Assembly: GCF_030812315.1 (NCBI RefSeq)
Contig: NZ_JAUSSM010000022.1
Location: 1 to 40,141 of the forward strand
DNA length: 40,141 bases
Reading direction: 5' to 3'
Origin: Arthrobacter oryzae
GTDB taxonomy: Bacteria > Actinomycetota > Actinomycetes > Actinomycetales > Micrococcaceae
Positions within the stretch are counted from its first letter, which is position 1; every line of letters begins with the position of its first letter. The notes under the pieces were generated by a model. The model worked only from the letters and a program-made list of their open reading frames with translations. It was not told the origin of the DNA and searched no databases. Position numbers and translations under genes: made by a program. This document shows positions 8,933-17,838 of the stretch, in pieces.

Positions 8933-10200
8933 AGGTCGCTAGGCTGCCGTGGCCGGGGTGGTGGTGACATCGAAGCCTAGGCTGTTGAGTTTTTTTATGG
9001 CGTTGTTTTTGGCTTTGATCGGGTCCAGTCGGGTGAAGTGCTCGGCGCCGGGGTCGGCGTAGCATTCGCCCTCGGCGAGGAGGTGCCAGGCGGCGGTGAG
9101 GATGGAGTGTTCGAGCGCGACGATGGCTTTCATTGATCCGCGGCGGGCAGCGATGCGCCGGTATTTTGCGGCCAGGTACGTGTCCTTGCTTCGGGAAGCG
9201 GCCAGTGCCGCGGTGCCTAAGGCGGCTTTGAGGTATTTGTTGCCGGGCAGGATGTGCGCGGATTTGATTCGGCCGGCTGATTCGTTGGAGCCGGGACAGA
9301 CACCGGTCCAGGATGCGAGCCGGCCGGGTGTTTCGAAGCGGGACATGTCGGCACCGGTTTCGGCGATGATTACATCGGCGATTTTGAGGGAGACTCCGGG
9401 GATGGTGGCCAGGAATTCCCTGGCGGCACGAAAGGGTGTCATCGCCTCCTCAATCCGGCCGGTAAGCGCGTCGATAATACGTGTCTGGGCATCGATCTGG
9501 TCCAAATGCAGCCGCGCCATAAAGGCGTGATGGGCTTTGAACCTGCCGGTGAGTGCGTCGACGAGTGTGGGGATTTTCGAGCGCAGGGTTCCTTTGGCCA
9601 TGCCTGCGAGGACTTCCGGGTCACGTTCGCCGTTGATAAGGGCTTCAAGCATGGCCCGAGAGGACACACCACTCAGGTCAGAAACCACGGAGGAGAGCTT
9701 GATCCCGGAGCCTTCCAAAAACTTCTCCAGGCGCTGGATCTCCCGGGTTCTGTCCCGGGTGGCAATGGACCGTGCCCGGGTCAGGTCGCGAAGTTCACGG
9801 ACCGGCTCGGGCGGGACAAAGGAGGCCCGGAGCAGACCGTGCGCGCCCAACTGGGCGAGCCAAGCCGCGTCGGAAACGTCGGTTTTACGGCCAGGGATGT
9901 TCCGGGCGGCCTTGGCATTGACCAGCATCACCGGCAGAGTTTCTTCGAGGAGATAGTAGAACGGCTTCCAGTAATCACTGGTCGCTTCCATCACCACTGT
10001 CGTGACGTGCTCGTGTTCCAGGACATCCCGCAACTGAAGGATCTGCCCGGTGGTGGCACACAAGGTGGTCACCGTGGAGGTGTAGGTGCCGGCCCGTGAC
10101 CCCGGCAGCCGGAGACACAGCTTGGCGTCGCGCTTGGAAATATCCAACCCCGCTGCCGTTCATGCACGATATCCACGACTGTTCCTCCTGACACCTTGAC
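8850..10200 (-). mobile_element. IS110-family element (second type), approximate limits
   Basis: The element carries the frameshifted transposase at 8939-10176 and interrupts the plus-strand gene starting at 7094. The exact ends cannot be fixed by eye; the left end lies between about 8840 and 8935, where the host reading frame loses protein-like character, and the right end lies somewhere beyond 10185. Confidence 0.5.
8939..10176 (-). pseudogene. IS110-family transposase with apparent 1-nt frameshift near the start
   Basis: The main frame (from 10147) encodes about 402 residues of an IS110 DEDD transposase: D2 (LDISKRD), E54 (MEATSDYW), D90/D93 (GRKTDVSDAAW) and the C-terminal region with IPGVSLKIADVIIAETG and GSNESAGRIKSA. 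The natural start appears to be GTG at 10174-10176, preceded by AGGAGG 7 nt upstream and reading MDIVHER. The distance from this codon to the TTG at 10147 is 29 nt, not a multiple of three, and one extra G after GAACGG would restore MDIVHERAAGLDISKRD. So the gene is frameshifted, unless this is a sequencing error. It differs from the copy at 627-1889. Confidence 0.8.
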
Positions 10201-10588
10201 CTGGCTAGATGGTGTCTGCCGCGGGGAGGACAGGGAAAATTCAGGAATCTAACACTCGTGCCTCAAAGCAACAATCCACGGTTCCCGTGGAAGCCCTCCG
10301 CGCCACGCTAGCCGGCAGGTTCTGCTGCAGCACCAAGGATAGACCGGCGTCGACCGTGACAGACACATCAATGATCCGCCCGGAAGCGTTCCAAGTGCCA
10401 GCGACCAACGCGACGCGAGGACAACTTTCTCCAACCACGGCGCGACAGCGACTCTGGAACGCTAATCGCGAAGCCCCGGTGGCCGGCATTCTGGAGAGGC
10501 TCTCTTAGCATGCCGTTGGGTGATGGCGGCCTTTGGCGGCGCAGGAAAGCTTACATGAGGGATCGGAAGGGGAGGACAACAGTACCTT
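10177..10588. other. Gene-poor stretch between IS110 and the SLOG-like gene
   Basis: It begins with the AGGAGG ribosome-binding site and leader of the IS110 transposase (10177-10200). The remainder has open frames on both strands. One minus-strand frame (10241-10489) includes a beta-strand-like run (GRIIDVSVTVDAGLSLVLQQ) and could be a gene remnant, but it matches no family I recognise. No continuation of the interrupted plus-strand gene was found in any plus frame. Confidence 0.5.
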
Positions 10589-11389
10589 TTAGTCATCCGT
10601 CGCATGAAGGTTGATCCACTCTTCATACTTGTCCCTCACTGCGCCGTGCTGGGGAACATCGGGGAAACAGCCGGGCAAATTGGGTGTGATGGATGCAGCT
10701 TCAGCCCAATCGAGTACCTCCTTCACGGACGAATCCGATCCAAAGTATTTTACGGATTCGGGTGCAGTAAGCCGTTCAGTGAGGCGAGCGTGAAGAGCGG
10801 TTTTATCGTAGAGGCTGGGGTCCAGTTTGTGCTTGCCATATGATTTTTGAAGGCGGGTGTGTGTTTCCTGTATCGCCTTCTCCAGCCCATGCGCGGTCTT
10901 CAGATCATAAGTGTCAGGCCATTTGTCTCCTACTAAAGCGATGGGTCGTCCCAGGGAGAGCGAGAATGTCATTTCTGAAACTGTTCCGTTTCCACCCATA
11001 AGGCAAATGGCGGCATCTGCGAGATACGCTTCAAGCACATTTCGCTGATGATCCAGAGTGCTTCTAATGACGAAGCCACCTAAGCCTGCATGACCAGCCT
11101 CGGGCATCTGCACCATGGGTTCTACTGTCTCGTCGATACGATCCACACCTATCCACAGGCTCGCATCAGATTTATTCAAGGCTCCCCGTATGGCGCGGTT
11201 CTTGACCGGGGAAAGTGCAGGTCCAGTGCCTCCGGTCAGCAATATGGCGTCCCTGTCCGCGATGGCAAACCCAAAGCGTTCGGCAAGCCCTAGCCTTTCC
11301 TGGTACTGAGGGTCTGTCTCACTCTTCATCTGGTTTCCGCCGAAAACAGCAAAAATTCTACGTACACGAGCACACATCATATTTTCCAT
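10589..11389 (-). CDS. SLOG/LOG-like Rossmann-fold protein
   Basis: A 266-residue protein with the SLOG/LOG ('lysine decarboxylase') nucleotide-binding pattern: an N-terminal beta strand ending FAVFGGN, a glycine turn GGTG (53-56), Arg116 in QRNVLEAYLADAAI, and the signature GGNGTVSEM (132-140), equivalent to PGGxGTxxE of cytokinin-activating LOG hydrolases. Known LOG enzymes cleave the N-glycosidic bond of nucleoside monophosphates; other SLOG proteins bind or cleave nucleotide signals in defence and conflict systems. The substrate here is unknown. Start codons at 11389, 11380 and 11377 are all possible with weak ribosome-binding sites. It lies beyond the eCIS terminator and is probably transcribed separately. 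Confidence 0.7.
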   Translation of the reverse strand: MENMMCARVRRIFAVFGGNQMKSETDPQYQERLGLAERFGFAIADRDAILLTGGTGPALSPVKNRAIRGALNKSDASLWIGVDRIDETVEPMVQMPEAGHAGLGGFVIRSTLDHQRNVLEAYLADAAICLMGGNGTVSEMTFSLSLGRPIALVGDKWPDTYDLKTAHGLEKAIQETHTRLQKSYGKHKLDPSLYDKTALHARLTERLTAPESVKYFGSDSSVKEVLDWAEAASITPNLPGCFPDVPQHGAVRDKYEEWINLHATDD

Positions 11390-11511
11390 TCATCTGGGTG
11401 TATTCCACTGGTGGCCGACACGGCAGCAGTCACTGCAAAGGTGTGATGTGAAGAGGCATGCGGGCCCCACTCTGGAACGTGTTAGGCCGCGCGGTGATAC
11501 GTATCCTGCGC

Positions 11512-11536
11512 AAAAAAGCCGCAGGGTTAGCGGCTT
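11512..11536 (-). terminator. Intrinsic terminator ending the eCIS operon
   Basis: On the minus strand a stem AAGCCGC/GCGGCTT with a 7-nt loop (TAACCCT) is followed by a run of T. It starts right at the stop codon of the last cluster gene. Confidence 0.85.
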
Positions 11537-12741
11537 CATGGGTGAGTGATCCTGGTGACCAGACGGGCCGCTTCATGAACCTGACGTACCAACGTGGTGT
11601 CAACTCCGGCCTCCTTCGCTTCTGCTTCCAGGGCGTCGATATCGAAACGGGCCAGATCGTGCACGCTTCGGTTGCGTAGAAACTCCCTCAGCGCGCTGTT
11701 CGTCTTGGCCTTCCGCAAGGCCGTGGCGGGAGCAGAAAGAATTCCAGAGACTTCGGGTTGATCGGCCCAGGCGGATTCTGCATCCGCGAAAGCCCTTTTG
11801 AGGGCTTCCCGCTCAACGTCCGACAGCAGTCGGGGCTTGTTGCCGTCTCTGATAGATGTGCACGTGAACCCGACCGCCGCCAATGACGCGAGGAACCGGC
11901 GGTGGGTCAACGCGTCGACGGTGACACCTCCGTTTGCGTCAATTTGAATATCGGCGAGGACAAGCCAGGGTGAGCAGCAGCTCGGGCATGGGCGGGAACC
12001 GATGCGCGCCATGCGTTCGGAACATGCTTGAGCCTCATGGCGGTCTAGGGCGCTATTGACGGTGCCGACTGGCAGGTCCCGCTCCCGGAAGGCTGTGACG
12101 TCATGGCACTCGGGCAGCTCATCGAGGATGGCAAGACTGAAGCTCTCGCTGACGCGGCTGTATTCGCATGCGTCATCGTCGCATCCACAGCCGCAAGCCC
12201 CAGCGCGCACAGGTCTTTCAAGCCCCTCGGAGTAGCGAATCGCCAGAAAGTAGGTCCGCTCGGGGTCGCGCCGTTGGCGTACCGGAGCGCACCATGGGTC
12301 CAGTGGTGGGGCGCAGACATCATCGGCCGATGGGTGCGGCATGCGAACGTCGATCTTCACCGCGCACTGCACTGAGATCTCGTCACCGCATGCTGTGAGG
12401 CCGTAGCCGGGGCTCACTGTCAGTGACCACGGAACGTTATCTTTCGTCGACGGGGAGGTTGTCGGCGCTACGGTAAGTCCGCAGGAGACTCCCCAGCCGT
12501 GGAGCATACGGTTGTGGCGTCGAGCCCGGCCCATCACCCACTGCTGCATGCTTTCCAGGTCCGCTGGCCCGACGAGTTGTCCGGCGAACCAGCGGGGCCG
12601 TTCGGAGATACCGGAGCCGCAGGTGTGGCACTGGCCGGCACGGCAGCCGTTGTGTCCGTCCCGCTGGCCGCACCCGGCGCAGGCGTCGTCCAGACCGGAT
12701 TGGCCGAGCCCTAACTCGACAGTTTCGTTAGAGGGACTCAT
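11536..12741 (-). CDS. eCIS-associated 'HGWG' family protein, Cys-rich N terminus (paralog 4)
   Basis: The last gene of the cluster. The ORF opens at GTG 12750, but ATG 12741 follows AAAGGTGG by about 6 nt and is preferred. Numbering from the GTG, residues 24-44 contain five cysteines (CAGC, C36, CHTC), possibly a metal site. Next comes the family module: WFAGQLVGPADLESMQQWV, then HNRMLHGWGVSCGL (about 79-92) and VSPGYGLTACGDEI. A second Cys cluster (ACGCGCDDDACEY) and a helical C-terminal third follow. Proteins with the HGWG-VxxGL / PGYALDxxGRE layout are found beside baseplate genes of eCIS-like loci; their function is not established. Three relatives lie upstream in the same operon. Confidence 0.75.
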   Translation of the reverse strand: MSPSNETVELGLGQSGLDDACAGCGQRDGHNGCRAGQCHTCGSGISERPRWFAGQLVGPADLESMQQWVMGRARRHNRMLHGWGVSCGLTVAPTTSPSTKDNVPWSLTVSPGYGLTACGDEISVQCAVKIDVRMPHPSADDVCAPPLDPWCAPVRQRRDPERTYFLAIRYSEGLERPVRAGACGCGCDDDACEYSRVSESFSLAILDELPECHDVTAFRERDLPVGTVNSALDRHEAQACSERMARIGSRPCPSCCSPWLVLADIQIDANGGVTVDALTHRRFLASLAAVGFTCTSIRDGNKPRLLSDVEREALKRAFADAESAWADQPEVSGILSAPATALRKAKTNSALREFLRNRSVHDLARFDIDALEAEAKEAGVDTTLVRQVHEAARLVTRITHP

Positions 12742-12768
12742 CGTCGCCACCTTTCTTGTAGAACGCTG

Positions 12769-14772
12769 TCATTGCCGTGGGCGTATGGCCGTGAAGCCCC
12801 AGTCCACGAGCTCTCCGGGGAGGCCGTCGTAGAGGGTTCTGCCTTCGGTGGGTTTTGCCGGGAGGGCTCGAAGCCCCTCAGGGAAGGGCGCGCCGGCCCA
12901 GATGCGCCGGAGCCCCTGGGAGGTCAGCTCAGTGCCGCGGAAATCAGCATCGAGCAGCACCTTCGGATCTTCGCGCCCGAGTGGTGACTCTGGACGTTCC
13001 GGTCCGGTTGATCGCAGTTGCGTGAGGATCTCATCCCTGCCGAACCACTTGACCCCGTCCCGGAAACGGAAGATGTAGCGGATGGTGCCGTCTCCGCGCG
13101 GTTGTTCTTCTCCCTTTTCTAGCCCAATTTCCTCCAGCTTGAAAAGGCTGAGGTTGTCCGCTTTTGCGTGCCAGACCCGCAGCCATTCCGAGGGCGAGGC
13201 GATGGCGGTTCCGGTGAGTGCACGGGATACGACAATCTCAATACGCGGGCGGTCAATAAAGCTCTTCCAGTCTTCGATGCGGTCTGGGGACTCTTCGCTT
13301 AGCAGTTGACCCCCGCGGGGCCAGACCTCGAGGAGGCGGGGCGGCAGCGCCACTGGCCGACTGTAAACGATGTGTAATTCGCCTCCGGCCAGTCCGTTTC
13401 CGGTGGGTAACGACGAGCGTGGGCCCGCTTGGACGTCATCGGTGAATCCGCCTTGCGAGGTGTCTTGGTTGCCGCCAGCGGGTAACGTCCAAAGCCATTC
13501 GCGCTGTTCCTCAGTGAGCCCTGTCGCGGCGAAATCCGCGTCGAGGGCGAGCTGGTCCGTCCCCGCCGCACGGATGGGCCCACCGATCCGTGACCGCGCC
13601 ATGACAACAAAGACAGTGGATTCGCTGACGGCCTCCGCCTCGAACCGGGTTGCGAACACTGCAGCGTCACCGCCGACCGGTGCACTGATGTGAGTGAGGC
13701 TGCTGGTGGAGCGTTCGACAGCCAGTCTGCGTGCGCCGCCTTTGTCCAGCATCCACACCCCGAACCAGTCGCTCGGGTCTTCCAGTCCCTGTTCTGCCAT
13801 GTTGCGGTCGAAGCCGACTTCCAGCTCACGTGTTTGCTTCAGCTGGTTTAGTCCTTCGCCGTGTTCGTCTGGCCACGGCCATAGGGCGGCGATGCGCGGC
13901 GGTTGATCTGCTGGGTGTGTCGAGCAGCAATGATTTACCCGGTCTGCGAGGCACAGGATGAGATCGAGGAGCTCGGTGTTGGAGCGGATAACGGTGCGGA
14001 CTGTTGTCTGCACGGTTCGGTCGTTGCCGTTGAACTCGACGGTGGCGAGGGGAATGCAAAGGTCAGCGCAGTGGCATGACCGCCGGTGGAGGAGGTCGAG
14101 GAGTTCGCGCCGGTCGGGCTCAGTGGGGATGGGAGGGCGCCGGGTGTCGGGATTGGCCTCCTCCGGCATGTGGCCGGTGATCAGGGCTTTGCAGAGCCCC
14201 TCGGGCAATCCGACGCGCGGTGATGTTCCCAGGGTTACGGATACGGCATATGCCTCGCGCACCATGGAAGGAACGCAGGTCGGACCGTCATTGCATCCGG
14301 CGGTTGGCAAAGGTACGAGGTCCGTTCCGCACTCCCGGTAGCAGAGGGCGACAGTGACTGTTCCCTGGCTGGCGACATCGTCCGTTGGCATACCCCGGCA
14401 GTCGGTGAGCTGGCTCGGATCAACTTCCAGGTTCTGCGGTACGATCACCAGTCGGCCCCGGCCGTCTATTCCGACTCCTGGCCGGATGAGGCAGGTTCCC
14501 GAGTCTGTCGTCTCCAACTCGAGGCCGCAAAGCACTCCCGTGCCAAGGCCCAGGCGCGATAGCAGCTCTCGCCCGCCGCGGTGGTAGCGCTGCTCGGCCT
14601 GCCAGTGCCGCACTTCCATGAGCTTGCGTGGATAGAACCGGTTGCGTTCCAACGGGTGGGGCGGGTCGCAGCTCCCGTCACCTTTGCATCCGCACTCCAC
14701 ATAGTCTCCTTGGTGCCCTGCCGATGGGAGGTGGGTGATGCCTGTCCGGTTGGTAGTTGGGTGGGTCATCAC
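12769..14772 (-). CDS. eCIS-associated large 'HGWG'-family protein (paralog 3)
   Basis: A 667-residue protein. Residues 46-90 carry a variant of the family module: FYPRKLMEVRHWQAEQRYH, then LGTGVLCGLELE where relatives have LHGWGVxxGL, then IRPGVGIDGRGRLVIV. Several cysteines precede it (CGCKGDGSC, 27-35). The C-terminal 370 residues are absent from the shorter paralogs and contain repeated beta-rich segments with recurring phrases (DPSDWFGVWML, SPSEWLRVWHAK) and 'LxxDADFxxTxLT' twice, at about 425 and 610, suggesting two or more duplicated domains. It could be a baseplate-attached adhesin or fibre. ATG 14772 overlaps the stop of the upstream gene (ATGA), so it is translationally coupled. Confidence 0.7.
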   Translation of the reverse strand: MMTHPTTNRTGITHLPSAGHQGDYVECGCKGDGSCDPPHPLERNRFYPRKLMEVRHWQAEQRYHRGGRELLSRLGLGTGVLCGLELETTDSGTCLIRPGVGIDGRGRLVIVPQNLEVDPSQLTDCRGMPTDDVASQGTVTVALCYRECGTDLVPLPTAGCNDGPTCVPSMVREAYAVSVTLGTSPRVGLPEGLCKALITGHMPEEANPDTRRPPIPTEPDRRELLDLLHRRSCHCADLCIPLATVEFNGNDRTVQTTVRTVIRSNTELLDLILCLADRVNHCCSTHPADQPPRIAALWPWPDEHGEGLNQLKQTRELEVGFDRNMAEQGLEDPSDWFGVWMLDKGGARRLAVERSTSSLTHISAPVGGDAAVFATRFEAEAVSESTVFVVMARSRIGGPIRAAGTDQLALDADFAATGLTEEQREWLWTLPAGGNQDTSQGGFTDDVQAGPRSSLPTGNGLAGGELHIVYSRPVALPPRLLEVWPRGGQLLSEESPDRIEDWKSFIDRPRIEIVVSRALTGTAIASPSEWLRVWHAKADNLSLFKLEEIGLEKGEEQPRGDGTIRYIFRFRDGVKWFGRDEILTQLRSTGPERPESPLGREDPKVLLDADFRGTELTSQGLRRIWAGAPFPEGLRALPAKPTEGRTLYDGLPGELVDWGFTAIRPRQ

Positions 14773-16136
14773 GAGCGTCCTTTCGATGCCGGGGTGGTGC
14801 CGGAGCCGTTGTGGGAAGTGGGTGGTTCGGGGAGGCGGCCAGTGCCCAGTCGAAGTCCGGGGCCCTCGATCGCGGCGTCGAATGCTTGGTCGTTGCTGAG
14901 GCCGGGCGTGCCGATGGGTGGAAGCGCGTCGACTCCAACTTCGGTCGGTATCGAGGTTTCATGGGATACCGAGCACGTACGCGCCAGCACGTGTGCCGGG
15001 CGCTCACGCTGGACGACAGCATCGACCTTCTCTACCTGCTCAGGGGTGCCGTCCGCGACATGCACGCAAATGCGGTGGGCGAGGTGGGCGTGCACGGGCA
15101 GACCTGCGTCTTCCTCGTTAATGAGCATCGACTGGTCCAGGAGTGCCGTGCGATCAAGAACCGGTGGGCCGGGGTCGGCGGCGAGGAGCCCGGTCGTGAC
15201 CCCCAGTGCCCCGGTTGAGGGATCGCCATTCAGTCTCCACACTGTCGCAAGCTCGAGGGGCTCCACAACGTCGACCGTGAGGCCGGTCTCCCGCCGAATG
15301 GCGTCGAGTAGACCCTGGCGCGTACCACGCCGGCCGTGCCGTTCGGCTGCGGTTGATATGGTCTCACGCCGGTCTGCCATAGCCGTAGGAAGCGTGTCCG
15401 TTTCCAAGGCCACCCAGGCCGCAAGACGCCGCAACCAGGCTGCGTCGTCGCGGTCGGGGGCAACTGCCGGGTTGAGCAGTATTGGAAGCTCATCGAGCAG
15501 CGAGCTCGCTTGCCGCAGCTGTGTGCCCAACAGGCCGAGATAGCGGCCGAGGACTCCGTCCCCGATGTCAACGGGATCGGCAGTGACAGAGTGCCCGGTG
15601 ACGGACTCGCGGTACACGGTAGGCAGCTGTGTGACAGGGCCGCCGTCCGCCGTGTCAACGTGTAGATCTGCGATCCGGGGAGTGGTGCTGCCATCGCCGC
15701 CGAGTTCGAGTGCTACCCACAAGGTGCCGGTCGCGGCGCACAGCACGCGCACGTTGAGCGCATCGACGGCGGCGGCGCGCCACCGATCGCCGGGGGTGGG
15801 CACAGGGGAGCGGTCGTCGTCGGAGTTGCCAAGGCCAGGGAGCGGGGGTCTCGCGGCGGTTGTTGCCACCAGGGTCCATAGGCGGAACCAGGACTTGTCC
15901 GGCAGCGGCTCCGCGAGCCGTACGGACGCCTGGCGCCACCGGTCTGCTGTGGAGCTGTTGATTTGCGCGGGGTCTGGTCGTCCGGGATTGAGCAGGGCGA
16001 CGCCTTTTCGGAGGCGTGCCGTGCTTGTCCCGCCCAAAGCCCCGGGCGCGAGCAGAAGGTCACTGCCGTCGATGATGACCCCGAGGAGCTGCGCTGTTGC
16101 CCAGTCGCCGTGGCTGAGCCAACGTTGTGCGGTCAT
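14769..16136 (-). CDS. Phage tail protein I-like baseplate protein
   Basis: A 455-residue protein starting at ATG 16136, which overlaps the upstream stop codon (ATGA); the frame stays open farther upstream but would overlap that gene. The central part (about residues 195-300) matches the phage tail protein I/TIGR02242 pattern: a helical start RYLGLLGTQLRQASSLLDEL, a WLRRLAAWVAL core and a C-terminal RRGTRQGLLDAIRRETG. In P2-like tails protein I links baseplate wedge to fibres, so a wedge or fibre-attachment role is inferred. The N-terminal 190 residues and a C-terminal tail after VHAHLAHRICVHV are less conserved in character. It lies among the HGWG genes, consistent with those proteins being peripheral baseplate parts. 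Confidence 0.75.
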   Translation of the reverse strand: MTAQRWLSHGDWATAQLLGVIIDGSDLLLAPGALGGTSTARLRKGVALLNPGRPDPAQINSSTADRWRQASVRLAEPLPDKSWFRLWTLVATTAARPPLPGLGNSDDDRSPVPTPGDRWRAAAVDALNVRVLCAATGTLWVALELGGDGSTTPRIADLHVDTADGGPVTQLPTVYRESVTGHSVTADPVDIGDGVLGRYLGLLGTQLRQASSLLDELPILLNPAVAPDRDDAAWLRRLAAWVALETDTLPTAMADRRETISTAAERHGRRGTRQGLLDAIRRETGLTVDVVEPLELATVWRLNGDPSTGALGVTTGLLAADPGPPVLDRTALLDQSMLINEEDAGLPVHAHLAHRICVHVADGTPEQVEKVDAVVQRERPAHVLARTCSVSHETSIPTEVGVDALPPIGTPGLSNDQAFDAAIEGPGLRLGTGRLPEPPTSHNGSGTTPASKGRS

Positions 16137-17077
16137 TGCTGTACTCCGATCCATTCGATGTACCACCGCTGTTGGGAGGTCAGTCGGGCGGGCAGGTTTG
16201 CATCCTGAACGAGAGCGGCCGGGTTCACATCGATGTTTTGACCGTTGGCAAGAGAGGTGCCTGGCGGGAGCGGCACCACGAGGCGGAAGCGGCCAGCCTC
16301 CGCCCGTTCGACGTAAGGCATCCCGTCGAGGATCGCCGCTCGAAAGGTAGGCGAGGCGGCAGCCTCGACAAGGCGTGTTCCCGCCACCCGTGCCAGGTAG
16401 ACCGGCACGTCCCCAAAACCGGCCTCTGCCGTGTCCACCTCGGTCCACACAGCCCACGGCTGGCCGCTGGACGCTGACCGCACCTGCCAGCCAGTCCGGC
16501 CAGGAGCGGTGCTTCCTGCCGATGAATAAGGCGTGGGCGGCGGATTAAGCAATCGACGCAGGGTCGGATCGGGAACCGTGACGAGCTTGCATCCTTGCAC
16601 GCTTACCTCGCCGAGTATGACGTCGTACCCTTCCCGCGCAGCTTGTGTTTCCAGCCACGCCACAGTCGGGGCATCGGAACGACGCACGGCGCCCTGGGTA
16701 TTGCACGAGCCGCCAGGGGTGCTCACGAAAGCCTCGGCCTCTTCGGTCCAACGGATCACGAGGGCGAAGACGACCGGTTTGCCGTCCGGCCCTGCGGCGA
16801 CCGGCGGAACGGGGACATTCGTCGACTCAGTCACGACGAGTTCCCGGCCCGAGGAATCCAGCGCGTACCCAGGGGAAAGGGCGACTGAGATCCCGCCCCT
16901 GGCTCCTGACACGGCGAGGCCTTGGCAAATTCCCCATCCGTGCAGCATGCGGTGATGGAGGCGGCGCAGACCGTCGTCGACGTCGTGCTGCATCCGAAGG
17001 TCATTCGCATCCAGTACCTGGCCGGGTAGGAACACGGGGCGGTTGGTGCCGGGCAGTGGGGCAGCGGAAGTAGTCAT
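16133..17077 (-). CDS. eCIS-associated 'HGWG' family protein (paralog 2)
   Basis: The frame is open from 17134, but ATG 17077 has AGGAG 6 nt upstream, giving 314 residues. The family module occupies residues 15-82: VFLPGQVLDANDLRMQ, then HHRMLHGWGICQGLAV and LSPGYALDSSGRELVV. After it comes a strand-rich region with one Cys pair, and a C-terminal part of about 110 residues (from GRTGWQVRS) that lacks a counterpart in the shorter paralog. No catalytic motif was seen. The stop overlaps the start of the tail protein I-like gene and 8 nt separate it from the upstream paralog. Confidence 0.7.
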   Translation of the reverse strand: MTTSAAPLPGTNRPVFLPGQVLDANDLRMQHDVDDGLRRLHHRMLHGWGICQGLAVSGARGGISVALSPGYALDSSGRELVVTESTNVPVPPVAAGPDGKPVVFALVIRWTEEAEAFVSTPGGSCNTQGAVRRSDAPTVAWLETQAAREGYDVILGEVSVQGCKLVTVPDPTLRRLLNPPPTPYSSAGSTAPGRTGWQVRSASSGQPWAVWTEVDTAEAGFGDVPVYLARVAGTRLVEAAASPTFRAAILDGMPYVERAEAGRFRLVVPLPPGTSLANGQNIDVNPAALVQDANLPARLTSQQRWYIEWIGVQQ

Positions 17078-17085
17078 TACCACTC

Positions 17086-17838
17086 CTATGGGTTGGGGAG
17101 GGACGGCCGCTCGGCCGGCAGTAATGCGATCCACGACAGCGCGTGTGGGGCAGTGAGCACAACGGTGCGAGGTGGGGCGGCTCTGACGGGTACGCTGTGC
17201 CGGACCACCAGGTCAAAGCCCGAAGATTTCAGCACTGTGACGTCTACAGTCGTTCCCGTCGTCGAACTCCTTTCCGGCGGTCCAGCTACGAAGGCGATCA
17301 CAGCGGGTGGGGAGGGGAACCGATGGGCGGTAAGCGTGACGTGCACTTTCCAGAGTGAAGAGTTGCCAGTTGCGGGTGCACCCCGGGCGACCGTGCCGGC
17401 CACCTGGCGGGCCGGGCCAGGTCGGCGGAGCCAGTCGCGGTCTCCATCGCCGACGACAACGGCGCCGGTGGAGTCCACTTTGCCCAAACGAATGTCGAGG
17501 TCGTGCACCCTGGCCGCATCACGCAACCGAACTGTCGCGCGCGGGCCGTCGCCGCAAAGCACGAGAACAACAGCAGTGTCGGTGCCCTTCGCGAGTGTGG
17601 TTGTAAATACGTGGTCGAGCACGGCGATACGGCCGCAACGGTCAATGCCGCAGCCGGGCGTCACAGTGAGCCTGCCGCGCGCATACCGTAAGTCAAGGCC
17701 CGCCGAGCAGCCCCACGTGTGATGCGCAGCGATCTGGTGCTGGGCGAGGCGACGCGCGGGCAGCATTGGCGCGTCGCGCAGATCGCGGGCGAGCAGCCAC
17801 TCACCATGAACATGCGTCAACCGCATTGGGTCGGTCAC
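17086..17838 (-). CDS. eCIS-associated short 'HGWG'-family protein (paralog 1)
   Basis: The shortest family member, 250 residues. The module is divergent: HGEWLLARDLRDAPMLPARR, then HHTWGCSAGLDL (39-50) and VTPGCGIDRCGRIAVL (59-74), which aligns with PGYALDxxGRE of the relatives. The rest is predicted to be beta-rich, with the segment LTAHRFPSPPAVIAFVAGPP. Its ATG at 17838 overlaps the stop of the 760-aa baseplate gene, implying coupled production. Nothing indicates an enzyme; a structural role on the baseplate is inferred from its place between baseplate J-like and tail protein I-like genes. Confidence 0.6.
   Translation of the reverse strand: MTDPMRLTHVHGEWLLARDLRDAPMLPARRLAQHQIAAHHTWGCSAGLDLRYARGRLTVTPGCGIDRCGRIAVLDHVFTTTLAKGTDTAVVLVLCGDGPRATVRLRDAARVHDLDIRLGKVDSTGAVVVGDGDRDWLRRPGPARQVAGTVARGAPATGNSSLWKVHVTLTAHRFPSPPAVIAFVAGPPERSSTTGTTVDVTVLKSSGFDLVVRHSVPVRAAPPRTVVLTAPHALSWIALLPAERPSLPNP

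Noticed and set aside
10241..10489. 82-residue minus-strand ORF between IS110 and the SLOG-like gene
   Set aside because: Slightly protein-like, but no family resemblance, no ribosome-binding site and an upstream in-frame stop; kept only as a possible remnant.
14581..15543. 320-residue plus-strand ORF opposite the tail protein I-like gene
   Set aside because: Low-complexity Arg/Ser-rich translation typical of an antisense GC-rich frame.
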